Positions 45,080 to 57,332 are shown, numbered from the stretch's first letter. The stretch: DNA of 64,000 nt from Dictyophora rubrovolvata (GCA_029959195.1 CP114119.1:62001-126000); one strand, 5' to 3'. Numbers and translations: made by a program. The notes: generated by a model from the letters alone, not told the origin.

Positions 45080-45987
45080 CTAAAACGGCAAAAGACTGCC
45101 AGCACCACGTAGTGCCATTTGAGTGCCAAAACGCAGCGTTGCGGTCCCACCTGGGAAATACGCTAATGAAGCATATATCAGAAAAGAGACATGCGACATA
45201 AAACAATGCTTAAAATTTTACCCAGAACATACGCGACTAAAGTTACTAACTGGACAATACCGGCCAACAACGAACCGAAGAATGACCCTGTCTAATGAAC
45301 GGAAATGGCGATGACAGTGACATATATGTTAGTAAGTTCCAAGGCGTCTTTTAATGAAAGGAGAAGACGAACTACGGAGAAGTATATGGTCAAACCTAAA
45401 CTAGCGAGGTATGCCGCTGTGAAAGGAAGCCGCTCTTTTGAGAACAGGTGTTTCAAGTGTGTGATGGGTCCTATTAATATGGAGAATCTAGGTAATATAC
45501 GATATCAGACATTGAAGATAGTCACGTTGAATCGTTTCACATACCCAAACATCACTAATAATGATCCCAGGCTACGTCACAGAATTACATATGCAGTTGA
45601 TACCAGTGAGATGGGATAAAAAACATACCCAAAAGCCAACGCAGACTTATGCGGTCTAAATGATAAGCTTAAAAAAGCCACAAAAAAGCACGCCACAGCG
45701 CCGAGGAGACAAGCCCCGAATCCTAACAGCCTTTTTAAGGGTATTGTCAATTTGCATGACTCAACCGCGAATGTAAAGCATTACCTCTCCCATCTTGACA
45801 AAGCAAAATATGCTTCTTCCTCGTTTGTTCGCTCATCGCTCCGAAGCGGAATGTAAGATCCAGTAAATGATGTCCAACGCGACCAGACCGACGGTGGGGA
45901 TGTCGCTGCTCCATTCGCGGTCGAGTCATCTGTTACTCCACTAGCCCAGCGAAAGTTCCTCAATGCTGCTTGTTGAGCTTCCGTCAT
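45080..45987 (-). CDS. SFT2-family Golgi vesicle transport protein
   Basis: Tetra-spanning membrane protein that helps endosome-derived vesicles fuse with the Golgi. Six exons: 45987-45785, 45730-45629, 45571-45545 (27 nt), 45487-45376, 45291-45222 and 45162-45080; 198 residues, all phases consistent. The cytosolic N-terminus begins MTEAQQAALRNFRWASG. It is followed by LSRWERLLGFGACLLGAVAC, FRPHKSALAFGLGSLLVMFG, the signature GPITHLKHLFSKERLPFTAA with YLASLGLTIYFS, then GIVQLVTLVAYVLAYFPGG and a short tail. Length and order match the fungal SFT2 family. Earlier in-frame ATG at 46095 would add 36 residues that do not look like the family. Confidence 0.9.
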
Positions 45988-46732
45988 CACTGAAACTAAT
46001 AGCGGAGGGTGTTCAGAGAGAAAGGCGGGACTGCTTTTTGCACTTGCGCGTACCTCCGCTGGTACGAGCGTGACAGTCGTTGTCACTTTGTTCAACGTTG
46101 CTCACCATTGGCTGCAGCGTCGGCCACTCAAACGCGGTGAGAATGGACTTAAGCCCGCATGTTTTAACTATCAATACTTCAGTGCCCGTATCTCATTCTT
46201 AACTCATTCTTTTTACGTTTCACAGTGACAAATCTCAAGCGTTCTTTCTCTTGCCATTGATCCACCACATCTGCTAGGGCTAACAGACTTCCTCAAGCCT
46301 CAAACTACGTAAGGCGATGTGCGATGCTATTTAATATTAGGTAAACTCCGAGGAACGGCCGAACCAAAAAAAACCACATTGTTCAGTAGCCTCCGGTTAC
46401 CCCGCGTTAATGAACCGTCCGAGTCGCCTCTCGTTAGAAAGGTATCTTTATTTACAGATTTAAAGAGGCTATCTTCTACCTAACTTTAAACCCTCTTAGA
46501 TATTATGTAGTATTAGGCGAACGCACCAAGTATGTCCATTTCGACGACGCGGTAGTACGGCATGCCGTCACAATGAAGACGTTCATGTGATCCTCTGCGG
46601 CTGGTTCTTATCTATTTATTTATTGAGTGCGTCTTCAAACTCAATCGGTCTTTTTCTTCCATTTTCACACAACGCACAAGCAGCACATACATATAACCAC
46701 CATATCGATAACGCTACAACGCTAAGGCAAAT
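45988..46732. other. Divergent intergenic region
   Basis: Between the starts of the SFT2 and DUF1479 genes, so both promoters lie here. The last 120 bases before 46733 are pyrimidine-rich, as usual for fungal transcription start areas. No further element. Confidence 0.45.
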
Positions 46733-48625
46733 ATGACCCTAGTTGCCACTAGAGAATTTCCTGAACGATTCGCTGAACTCAAAAAGCAACTTGTCCGCGA
46801 AATTTCTCCGAACGGCAGCGAACGACTGATTACAGCTTGGAAAGAGATCCTCGGCGAATTGGAGAAAACCACACAAGCAATTCAAGAGAGAGGAAGTGAT
46901 GTGAGTTTCACGAGATCCGAAATTACCTCTTTTTCACTTCTCTTTATTATCAATGCGTTAACATTTTTACCATGTACCCTAGTACATTCCTCAAGTAGAT
47001 TTCTCAGAGTTGAACACCTTGAGTCCTGAGAAAATTGCGGAAATCAAGAAATGCGGCTGCTTGGTCATCCGAAACGTTGTGGACGATCAGGAAGTTATTC
47101 AATGGAAGGAGGCTGTTAAGGAATACGTCTCTGCCAACCCTTCTATCCCAGGTTAGAAAATATGGACATCACCGCATCGCCAACATCTAATGTCACTGAC
47201 TCGCTCGTTCAGGGTTCCCTGAAGAAAACAAACAATTCTTTCACATGTAGTATGTATTTCATTAAGATTGCTCACCTCGTTGGGATGATGTAAACGGAAA
47301 AATAGCTGGTCGAAGTCACAAGTTAAAGCTCGCTCTCACACAAACGTGGTCGCCTCGCAAATCTTCCTTAACTCTCTTTATCACGGAGGACCAGACGCCG
47401 CCCTTACATCTTCCTTGGCGTACGCTGATAGGCTGCGAATCAGGCAGGCAGGTCCCGAAAAATGGGAAGCTCACCCCCCGCATATTGACGGTGCGTGTGC
47501 ACAACCGCTTTGTCAAACGTTCAATAGCCACTAACGGTAAAACCATAGGCGGCGCAATTGAGCGCTGGGAAGATGTCGGGTTTAGGAAGGTTTATGAAGA
47601 AATTTTGAAGGGAGACTGGAAAGCACATGATCCGTATGATGTAGGCCGACGTCTTGCGGTTAATTCCAACTTGTACAAGCGTCCGGGGCAAGTATGTGTA
47701 CTTATATGTGTTGTTTTGTGTTGGTGTTTATTATGATCTCTGCCTAAATTTGTCCCTAGTCCACAGTATTTAGATCTTTCCAAGGCTGGTTGGCCATGAG
47801 GTATGATTTATTTATTTTTTCTCATCATACAAAGTCCTTACAGGTCCCCGCCGAAAGTGATACTAAACCTAACGAAGGAACGCTTCAGTGTAAAGATTTA
47901 CTTTCAAATATCTTTTGTGAAATTCATGTGGTTTTAGTATTTCCCGATATCAAATTATCGAACTCGTATCTCATTCTCCGTCCTTTCTTCCGTCCTCTCG
48001 AATCACCTGTTTCCTCCAACCCTTTGGATCCTCAAAACTGGGAATTTGGTATAAACACTCTAGTTAGAACGGCAACAGTGTAAACTTATAGACGCAAAAT
48101 TAGACATATCATCACCCGATTTTCCGGGTATTTACCCCGTTGGAGAATACTATTTAGGTCCAAGACCTAACACCAAGACGCATCCCCACTTACGCCTTGA
48201 TGAAACCATGATTAGTGTTCCCTATGTCAAACCTGGAGATATGGTTTTTTGGCACTGCGTAAGTATCCGTACCCTGTAACCGCATCATATCTGAACAAAA
48301 CTGAAGGACCTTATCCACGCCGTGGAATCCGAACATCATGGTCAAAATGATTCAAGCGGTATGTTTACTCCCCCCCATCTATCACATAGCATCCTTGCTT
48401 AGGTATCTGTAATATGCACCAGTCATGTATATTCCCGCGGTTCCAGTGACACCCCAAAACAAGGAGTATATTCTTAGACAGAAACAGCACTTTTTGATTG
48501 GAAAACCACCCCCGGACTTTGCACAGGACAACGGGGAAATTGGTTTCACGAATCTTGCGAATGAAAAGGATTTTCTCAGTGATATTGGAAGAACTGCGAT
48601 GGGCTTAGGCGAAGTTAGTGCTTAG
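46733..48625 (+). CDS. DUF1479 family protein, putative Fe(II)/2-oxoglutarate dioxygenase
   Basis: First exon is 46733-46900; about ten exons follow to the stop at 48625. Family blocks run in order: REFPERFAELKKQLV, YIPQVDFSELN, IKKCGCLVIRNVVDDQEVIQ, HMYWSKSQVKARSH, GPEKWEAHPPHIDGGAIERW, YDVGRRLAVNSNLY, STVFRSFQGWLAMS, YLILRPFF, PDFPGIYPVGEYYLGPRPNT and KPGDMVFWHCDLIHAVESEH. HxD in PHIDGG and the His of DLIHAVE are the likely iron ligands, an arrangement typical of 2-oxoglutarate oxygenases. The join after GWLAMS uses an acceptor at about 47873 (giving SDTKPNEGTL), which fits the family better than the nearer AG at 47833. Substrate is unknown for the fungal family. Confidence 0.85.
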
Positions 48626-50570
48626 TAAAACGGTACGATGCGTTTGTAAACGTTTTTCATTGAAATTTATTATGCGTGTGATATGTACTAGTACTCAAAT
48701 AGTTCCTGGTTCTTGTGCGTGTGTGCAAATCCAATAAGTCTCTGAGGGCTGGGCCCTATGTATCGAGACTTTTCCTATGTCCTTTTTCTCCTCGTTACCT
48801 GGTCTCCAGTCTTCCTCGTCTCGATAGTCCTGGTTTTTGACGTTTGAAGATCCCGTATTAGACTGTCGGTGATACCGTCCGAGAAGTTCACCAGACGTGG
48901 CCATTCCGGAGGGGCTTGTCAGATATGTATTCAAACAACGATTTGATAATTGTCTCTTTGAAAGGTTAGATGCAGAATTCATCATGCTCCGAATTAAATG
49001 TAGCAAAAAACTGACATCACATTATGAAATTTATCAATATCCGAGCCTTGGTGACAGGTTCAGCAGTAATCTCTACGCAGTGAAAATCATTTAATATGTC
49101 ACTTGCCAAAGAAACAAGTAACCATCATAACTCTAATTACAATACGGTGGTCTTGCTACGGTATTCAACTTCAGTGACTAGTGTCCCCAACATAATATGC
49201 ACTCGTTTCTGTGAGCGTTCCGTCTTATATCAAAAAGAAACCAGAGTGGTTTTCGAATTCGAGAGGTCATACTTTTTCGTAGTCAAACCATAGTCCGAAC
49301 TATGAACATGATGTGGAGCATATTCAGAGGTGGTTCCGAAGGCCGAAATTTCCACCCGTCAGGTCTTCTATCTCCCACTAGGTCGTCCAACCCGCATTTT
49401 GTGCACGTCATCATGGATAAAACAAGATCTTGCTATTTGTGATTGTGGATCTTCAAGCTTCAGCGACGTCTTACGTCTCTTCAGAGCAGGTAGATTTCCG
49501 AGCGTAACCTGCGAGTGTCAGGGGTTGGGTGAGCTTAGTGATGTAAAGAGGTGTATTACCATGGCGTTTAGTAGGTAGTCCCTATTAAGCACGCCATCCG
49601 AGATTTTCTAGATTTTGCTCAGACTTAGCCGCCGTCGCTACCAGTAGATATTACATCATTTGATTGACACAGCTCATAAAAATTTAGCATACGGTATAAT
49701 ATGTTGTGAGAAATAAACGATAATCGGAAGTGAGCCCAGAACACAAAACACACATCAATCTTTAAGTTGATTGCGGAAATGACAATGTCATTTGCGTTGT
49801 TGTCAACGATTGTATTAGTATCTGGTGTGGACGAGAGGATATAGATTCGATGGAGTTCCTGCAAGAGGTCAAAGTCGTATGTTAAGGAGCGCGAGGAGGA
49901 ACTAGTAGAAAAAAGAGGGAGTTGACGCAAGAGGGATGAAATAAGGTCAGAGAACTAGTAAAGAAAAATGTTGTTTTGAGATGATGGGGAGAGAAAAGCG
50001 TGCGCTTCCGCTGCTCAACCGGCACTTTCTCGTTTGTCGCGCTGACAGTTTCTCCTCTTAGCGAGTTCGTGTGCTCTTAAAGAGAAATTTTAGACGGAGC
50101 TCCGTCTACCGTGTGACTTTTACGTCCGGCCGGTACCGAATGACCTACGGCCGCGACTCCTTTCGAACTGACTTGGCTCAGTCTTCCGTCATCAATCCTA
50201 TCCTGTGCAAAAGTTCACCGGTTTTTTTTTCCAAAAGATTTCATCGCTTAACCAGTTCAGTCACTCGGTGATACTTCGTGTCAGAGTTTGTGCATCGCAT
50301 TACGAAGAATTTTGGAATACCGTGAGATCAATTCAAAAGTCATCAATAGTTGACCAGCGCTGAATGTACCCCACCAGTCATGAGCTGTTCAGGCGTATGA
50401 TTCCCTTGGAACTGTATAAAAATAAGGGTATCAACTAAGATTTCGTTTGAGCGACAACTCTATACTCGACACCCCCTCCCTTCTCTGAGTACGTAGTCTC
50501 AGTTCTCATCCGTTAGGCTATGTGTCTGACTATTTGCTAGAAAACATCTCACGTTTGCAACAAGTTATCC
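48626..50570. other. Intergenic region of about 1.9 kb
   Basis: 3' flank of the DUF1479 gene and promoter of the methyltransferase. A TATA-like TATAAAAATA lies near 50415. Short frames at 48695-49006, 49330-49578 and 49625-49930 show no family pattern or intron support. Confidence 0.4.
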
Positions 50571-51436
50571 ATGTCGTCAGATCTCTTCAAATATGACAAC
50601 GCCACCTCTGGTGCTATCAGCGTCGTTGAAGCTAATAAAGAGTTCTTCGACAAAGCTAACGCTGGTGAAGAATCATTTATCGACAGGTTATTGAGGATAC
50701 CAGAGGTTCGAGAAATCTACGATGATTTGACGAATGAAATTATCAAATCCTATCAATTCGATGCCAACAAGACCCGTTTGTTAGATTTTGCCTCTGGAAA
50801 TGGCAAGTAATCCTTTCTTTGACAAATCCAATGAAACACAAGAAACTTATGTATATAGGTGAAATGTCTCTTCGTCTATCCTCTCATTGCAAGTTTATCA
50901 CAGGCGTGGACATTAGTCAAAGAATGATCGACTGTTTCAGGGAGAAAATGGAAGTCAACAACATCCTCAATGCCGAAGCGGTCTGCGACGAGCTAAAACC
51001 CGACTCGCTCAACGGTGCGAAATTCGATATCATCATTGTTAGTCAAAATCAAATTAAGATACTGCTGCCTACTAATCCCCTTTAACACAAGTGTTTGCAA
51101 GCTTACCATCACCTGGAAGACTGCCTTCAAATTACCAAGCTTCTCAAATCGTTCCTAATTCCAGGGGGCACTCTTTTGGTTGTGGACCTTTTGAAAGGAA
51201 CGCAGCACATGCCAGACGTCATCGTTGAATTATTACCTATCATGCAAGAAATGATGAAAAATGCGCCTCATTCTCACCATTTGTTACCTCACGCGGATGG
51301 ATTTTCCAAAGAAGAGTTTCATGAAATCTTTACAGGTGCAGGATTGATTAACTTCGAGTTTGTGGAGGCTATTACGAGGAAGAGAGAAGACAAAGTCTAC
51401 ACTTTGTTTTTGGCTAAAGGAGTGAATCCGATTTAA
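50571..51436 (+). CDS. Class I SAM-dependent methyltransferase
   Basis: Three exons: 50571-50802, 50859-51037 and 51092-51436, 251 residues. The SAM-binding motif I reads TRLLDFASGNGEMSLRL across intron 1, motif II is FITGVDISQRMIDCF, and FDIIICLQAYHHLED is the post-motif segment seen in UbiE/Methyltransf_11-like enzymes. GGTLLVVDLL follows. Motif I is only completed if intron 1 uses a GC donor (G/GCAAGT at 50803); a GT donor two codons on would bring in a stop. The N-terminal helix bundle (FKYDNATSGAISVVEANKEF) and the C-terminal VYTLFLAKG are as in a fungal group of small-molecule methyltransferases. The substrate cannot be inferred, and no biosynthetic neighbours lie beside it. Confidence 0.87.
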
Positions 51437-51962
51437 GTTCAGAGTCATGCATACATGCATCATTAGAGAGGAGAAAGACTGTTTAAGGCCGAGTGCGCCT
51501 GATTATCGTGTATCATGACGTCTGGTGTTTTTTGTTTATTACTGAATAAAAAGCCTGCTTTTATTCATTCTGGCTGGATCAATGACATTTGGAATCTCTG
51601 GGAGCATCGATTAATAGAGCGACATCCGTGTCAAACTTTTATGCGGCGTACGGCTTTCATCAACATGATCATTATATCATAATACGAGTCATATTGAAGC
51701 TAAAGAGTTCGTAAACGTACAGTGTATACGTACAGAAGTGTGGATTATACACTATTTCGAGCCTTCTGGCATTATACAAAGAAAATAAACAAGATAAACG
51801 ACATAATCTCAAAAACAACTACATCGAAAAATATTCTAAACAACGAACCATCACCTACGATATTAAGCTAATAAAGATAGCCCATACGTAGAAGAAGAAA
51901 GGTAAACAAAGAGATCGATCGAGAGCAAAAGAACAAAGAATGGCAAACAAACTCCTCTGTTT
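51437..51962. other. Convergent intergenic region
   Basis: 3' flanks of the methyltransferase and of the SAP-domain gene. AT-rich; nothing else seen. Confidence 0.5.
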
Positions 51963-53027
51963 TCATGTATCCAGTTCTTCAACGAAGGCGGTATTTCTGA
52001 TACCAATGGCCTCAGCGAAAGCAAAAGCTACATGTACGGAGGCATTTAATCGGCGCCAGAGAGGACTCAAAGCAGTGGGGTGAATGGACCAGTTACTGGC
52101 GAACGCACATGCTACTCTGACAATCGCGACGGTAACTGGATCAAAGTCCTGCTGAGGTGTGTTAAACGATATGAACATGCCGCAAAGGAGAGGAAGAACG
52201 AGGGTTGGTATTGACCAGTAACCCAATAGGGGGCCATGCAACCTGAATAAAGCGACAAGCTGCAGGAGGAACGTCATCCAGATGTTGTTGTCATGTGATT
52301 TAATACGCGTCGGCCAGGATGCGTAAATGAGTGGAACAAGTTCAGCGAGGACCGTGAAAGCATAGATGTTGACCCAGTGCGACAAAATCTTTTTGTTCGT
52401 CGAGGTCAGGGGCACCTTAGGATGGCAAAAGGTGGAACACTCGCCTTTTTTTGCTTAATTAGTCGCTTGCGACCTTCCATGAGCATTGTTTGTTCTTGTT
52501 CTCTTGCCTTCTTGAGCAAGGACGTCGCGTCCTGCTTCACCGCCGAGGCTGCTTTCATGACTACAGACGCCGCGGGCGTTAGTGGCAACGGGACGTCTGC
52601 AGGTTCTATCTCAGCAATTACACGGGCCAGTGAGTCATTGTTGGGCGGCGGGCTAGCGTACAGCGCGACGCCACGCGTTCGAGTTGGGGATGATGACTTC
52701 AGTTGGAAATTCTCTTCAGAAGTCACGGACCGGACGTCTTCTTTGATTCTGAATGATAAGATGAGGAGGTAGATAGCTAAGATAAAACCGAGCATCATAC
52801 GTAGTTAACATCTGGGGCTGAACGCTACGTTTACGCCCACGACTGGATAACAGGCCAGCAAATCGGGGATCTTCAGACAACTCGGCCTCATTCTGGCTTA
52901 GATGCTGCTTGATACGGTTCTGGAGGTCTTCGCGCGTCCCAGAATCAGCAATGTCCAATGCTATCGCAATGTCTTGCAGCTCTGACTTTTTCTTTGCTTG
53001 TAATGAGCCGCTGAACGTCGTCGGCAT
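51963..53027 (-). CDS. SAP-domain protein with C-terminal membrane segments
   Basis: Three exons, 53027-52801, 52748-52508 and 52415-51963, 306 residues. Residues about 8-45 form a SAP motif (LQAKKKSELQDIAIALDIAD, then GTREDLQNRIKQHL), a DNA-binding helix-turn-helix. A linker with Ser/Pro and a coiled-coil-like Lys/Glu part follows. The last 150 residues contain three or four hydrophobic segments (IYAFTVLAELVPLIYASW, FLLQLVALFRLHGPLLGY and so on). Joining exon 2 to exon 3 in frame needs a GC donor (AAG/GCAAGA at 52507); without it exon 2 runs into a stop. SAP plus membrane spans recalls inner-nuclear-membrane proteins that tether chromatin, but that is inference. Confidence 0.7.
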
Positions 53028-53706
53028 TTTAGGATGAACGGTGTGTGTGCGTGGTTGTAGTTCAAAGGGGAAAAAGGTTACCGAAGGACCAAACATCAAC
53101 AAATAACGCGCGAAATGGTTTCTTGCCGATTATGTAACTACCTAACGGCATGTTTTTAGCGCTCATCGCGGCTTGACTTCTCATACGAACAACGTTAAAT
53201 TCACTGAAAGTACTGAACAGTAACTATGTATCCTAAAAAGATGCTGTTTCTCGTGCATTTGCATACATAACAAACAGGGAAAGGTAAGCTCAAAATTCTC
53301 CAGTCTGAAGGGTTCAATTTAAAGAAAAATTCCATTACTTCGGATCTCAAGCGACATCTTCGCTACTAGGTGATTGTATTGCACATTAGGCGCGTAGCCA
53401 AGCACACGAAATGTGGAACTCCGGACAACGTTGGTCGTCTCATCCAATGAGAAAGAAATCATTCACAGACAGATTTTGTGGCACAAACAGAAAATATGGC
53501 ATAATGATTGCAAGTAAGAGGTAGAGCGGATGATCGTTATCTGTCTCAGAAAACGTTGGCCATGTATGGGTCGTTGATTCTCACAGTGGCAGCTATACCT
53601 TGTTCGGAAGGATGCCGGGCGGTATGTATTCAATGGGAGCACAAGGGTCGCCATTGCCCGGCCAGGACGCCACTTTGTAGTGTCCCTTTTCCTCGTTGTA
53701 CCCCAC
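53028..53706. other. Divergent intergenic region
   Basis: Between the SAP-domain gene and the first P450 gene; holds both promoters. No gene or distinct motif seen. Confidence 0.45.
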
Positions 53707-55838
53707 ATGCCGCTTTATACGCCTTTTTCCATCGGACTAGCAGGAGTCGCCCTTTACTTCTTGTTTCAGTGGTGGAAATCCAGGTCTTCACGAGGTAGAT
53801 TGTCCAGCTTATAGCTGTTAAAGTTTGATTATTAATGATGTGCAGGCCTTAGAGTCCCTCCTGGTCCCCCTGGTCGCTTTCTGATAGGCAATTTATTGGA
53901 TTTACCGACAACTAAAGAATGGTTAACCTTCAATCAATGGGCCAAAGACTATGGTTTGCTCTTAATTATTCATTCGCAACTCAGTTCTAGATCTGAAAAT
54001 ATTATGTCTGATACAGGTGACCTAGTCTATGTGAAGATCTTTGGGATCTCAATACTTTTCGTAAATTCGTATGAGCTTGCGAGAGAACTATTTGACAAGC
54101 GAGGTCATATTTATTCCGATCGGGCTCATTCGGTCGTTTTGAATGACCTGTACGTACACTCCTTCCTGATGACCGTTAGATTTCATTCTTCAGCAGAGTT
54201 GGGATGGATTGGACCCTATTTCTGATGCCATATGGCGAGACGTGGAGACAGCTTAGAACCTATTTCCATAAATTTTTGAATCAGACCGTTGTTCAAGACT
54301 ATCGGGACGTTCAAATGAAATATACCAAGTAAGGATTCAGACGTAATATGAAGATAAACAATTGTAATATTGATTTCTTGAACGCATCTAGGGTCCTATT
54401 AAAGTTACTCTATCAATCACCTGAAGGTTTTCGGTCACACATTCGCTTCATTGTGGGAGCAACTATCCTGGAAGTACGTACCGAGATCGGTCAAGGGCTA
54501 AGGCGTGGATTGTAAGGCTACTAACATACCATAAATAGGTTACATATGGAATTCAAACTTCTTCTGAGAAGGATCCTTATATTGTTTTTTCTGAAGACAC
54601 TGTTACAGAGCTTACCCGAGTTGGCGTGCCAGGAACTTACTTAGTAGATGTTTTACCACTATGTGAGCAACCCTTGACATGATACAAGTGTGAAGATTAA
54701 TAGGTAAACTAGTGAAGCATGTACCTACTTGGTTCCCTGGAGCCAAATTTCGGCGCGACCTAAATAGGTTGAGAGGGCAGGTTGGAGAAATGGTCGATAG
54801 ACCAGTCGAATATGTCAAACATGCTTTAGTACGCTTTTACCCAGACATCTTTTGCTACGATGTGTGCAAATCATTGTGTAACACTTCCATAGCGAGATGG
54901 CAAAGCTATTCATTGCATCGCTACTTCACTTTTCGAGCAATTCGAGAACAACCCGGACAGTCCCGCTGACTACGAAGAGATCATCAAAAAGATTACTGGT
55001 ACTATGTATCTGACGGGAATTGATACCGTGTGTCCGGTTACTAAAATCTGTATACATCGTTAATATTTTAGCAGACAGATGGCTACCTTTTACACTTTGT
55101 TAAGGCCATGTTATTACATCCTCATGTTCAAAAACGAGCGCAAGAAGAACTCGACGAGGTCGTAGGCTCTGGCGCTCTACCGTCTTTCGATAATTTTGCA
55201 AAGCTGAAATACATCCGGGCAATAATATATGAAGTGTTGAGATGGAACACGACTGTTCCTGTTGCCCTTCCTCATATGCTTAAAGCGGACGACGTCGTTA
55301 ATGGATATTTCATTCCAAAGGGAACATTAGTCTTTGGAACCTCTTGGTAATAAGAACTACTCGAATCATCCGATTGCGTATTTGTTTTGACATGATATAG
55401 GACAATGCTCAGAAGTGAATCTGTATATGGAACGGATGCAAGTCAATTCAATCCAGAACGGTTTCTGGATGAAAATGTTGCATTTCCTGACTTTGGTTTT
55501 GGTTATGGACGACGGTGCGTGTTGCCTCGATTGACCTTTGTTTATACGCCTCAATCTCGATTGAAGAGCGTGTCCTGGTCGTTATTTCGCTGAAAGTTCA
55601 GCGTTTATCGTTACTACTTGTATTTTGCACCTGTTTCATATTCTGCCGACACATGGTGATAATGGCCAGGAACTACCAGGAGAAGAAGACTGCGATTCGG
55701 GGGTTATTTTGTATGTCTACTACGGAATTCTTGCTGTTCACCAATAACAACATTTACAGACGGCCAAAGGATTTCAAATGTCGCTTCATTCCAAGATCTT
55801 CCACTGCTGTTCGCATGCTTGAAGGTCTGGATCTTTGA
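53707..55838 (+). CDS. Cytochrome P450 monooxygenase, paralogue 1
   Basis: E-class group I fungal P450 resembling the O-methylsterigmatocystin-oxidoreductase (CYP64-like) group, about 500 residues. First exons: 53707-53794, 53846-53953, 54017-54149 and 54197-54328. It starts with one ER-anchoring helix (FSIGLAGVALYFLFQWW), then the Pro-rich hinge RVPPGPPGRFLIGNLLD. Later motifs are I-helix TGIDTT, K-helix ExxR as YEVLRW, NPERFLD, and the heme loop FGFGYGRRACPGRYF, where the Cys comes after a splice. Acceptor choice there (AG before GCGTGTCC at about 55565) is what restores the Cys. The C-terminus is FKCRFIPRSS...LEGLDL. The gene appears intact. Two similar genes and two relics follow within 9 kb; the substrate is unknown. 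Confidence 0.9.
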
Positions 55839-56414
55839 ACCTTGGAAATTTCTGTTTATGCCTCGAGGATTAATGATTTGTACCCGTGATGTGATATGTT
55901 TCTTTCTTGTGAATCAATCGTCTTTCTCAAAGTTTGGTGCATGATAAGCGCGATTTTTTTGTCGTAAGGATAGTGGTCACTTCAAGTTTTGCGTTATTCC
56001 TCAAGTCGCACTGCAAGCACGGTATTCACATCAAATAGCCTTCGTGTAACGGAGAGCCTGGTCAAAATACTTGGAAATTATTTCTGAAGAAAGGTAAATA
56101 TGATATCTATCAAACTGTCAGCATTCCATTCTATTCGCTGGGCATTCAAGCTACTTTTCCCGACGTCTCGATTCTCTGATCACGTACCGTACGTTCACAT
56201 TGTGATAAAATCCGAAGAACGTTGAGAAACACGCGTGCATACTACATAGTCGTTGCCCCCTATAGATTCTCACAGGTCTATTCGAAATGGTGCCGAGTTT
56301 GAAAGCGAGCCACAAAGGGACATCGATGTCTTATCGGCCGGTTAATTGCCAGTTAAAGCTTAAGGCTCAGGCTTATCCTCCCATTGAATGTCCTTTCTTC
56401 TCGTTGCACTCCAC
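55839..56414. other. Spacer between P450 paralogue 1 and a P450 relic
   Basis: No gene recognised. It probably includes the 3' UTR of paralogue 1 and the decayed promoter of the relic. Confidence 0.45.
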
Positions 56415-56638
56415 ATGCGGTTACATGTGCCCTTTTGGGCTTACATCGGATTAATAGTGGTCGTCCTTTACATCCTGTGAGGTAAATGGGCCAGATTATG
56501 TCTGTTGAACCCTAACCTTTGAATGTGCAGGTCTAAAACATCCTCTTGGTCCCCCTGGCCGCTTTCTGATAGGCAATTTACTGGATTTCCCGACAAACAA
56601 AGAATGGTTGACCTTTGATCAATGGGCCAAAGTCTATG
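56415..56638 (+). pseudogene. Truncated cytochrome P450 relic (first two exons)
   Basis: The ATG at 56415 opens a membrane anchor like those of the neighbours (VPFWAYIGLIVVVLYIL) but a TGA follows at once. After an intron-like gap a second piece reads GPPGRFLIGNLLDFPTNKEW and DQWAKVYG, closely matching exon 2 of paralogue 1, up to a donor at 56639. No exon 3 or later part follows. It is a 5' remnant of another tandem copy. Confidence 0.8.
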
Positions 56639-56871
56639 GTTAGCCTTTATTGTTCATGAATTATGTTTTTGTCAACAAAAAAAAATACACCTACGCAGGG
56701 ATATTCACTCTATAAAAGCGTCACTTGCCGGTTTAGATCAAGGATTGCTATGTAAAACAATGCCTTTGATGAAAATCTACTGTTGACATCCCGACTCGGC
56801 ACTTCAGTTTTTTTTCCAATCACCATTCTTATTAGGTGCACCTTCTATGCCAACAAGGAAGATATGACCAA

Positions 56872-57332
56872 TAGGGGGTTTCACGTTGGAGAATTCGCTC
56901 TGAATTCGGCGGATAGCTCCTCCTTGAACACCTTGTGAATTTATCATCGAGTTATCAAACGAGTTCAGATGGAGTTCAGATGGAGTTTGTCCAACGTGAA
57001 ACCCCCCCCTTCCGCAATTCTACTTGAATTCCTGCTCACATTTTCGCTTATATTTCAAGGGGGCCGATGAATAATGTAATATTTGATAAATAATTAATTC
57101 GTACCTTATACGGGCATACATAAATAATTTAATCCGATCAAAAAATTAGGCGAGAATTCAAAACGAATTAGCGGGTGGAGTTTTTGATCAAACTGCGAAA
57201 GCAGCTCTGAGCTGCTTTCGCGCTGAACTCCAATCTGAACTCCAAAACTGGTTTCCGGAGAATTTCGAGAACGAATTCAGGAACGAATTCAGCCCGAATT
57301 CACGTTGGAATTCACCAACGTGAAACCCCCTA
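56872..57332. mobile_element. MITE-like element with Tc1/mariner-type ends
   Basis: The element runs from GGGGGTTTCACGTTGG at 56874 to its inverted copy CCAACGTGAAACCCCC ending at 57330, about 457 bp, and is flanked on both sides by TA (56872-56873 and 57331-57332), the target of Tc1/mariner transposases. The terminal match extends to about 22 bases with one difference. A third inverted copy of the end lies inside at 56991-57007, so the left 130 bp could be a nested or former shorter element. No transposase is encoded. It sits 235 bp beyond the truncated P450 relic. The 300 bp from its right end to the next P450 hold no gene. Confidence 0.85.
57195..57221. repeat. Near-perfect hairpin inside the MITE
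   Basis: GCGAAAGCAGCTC and its complement GAGCTGCTTTCGC face each other around a single base, giving a stem of about 13 pairs. Confidence 0.85.
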
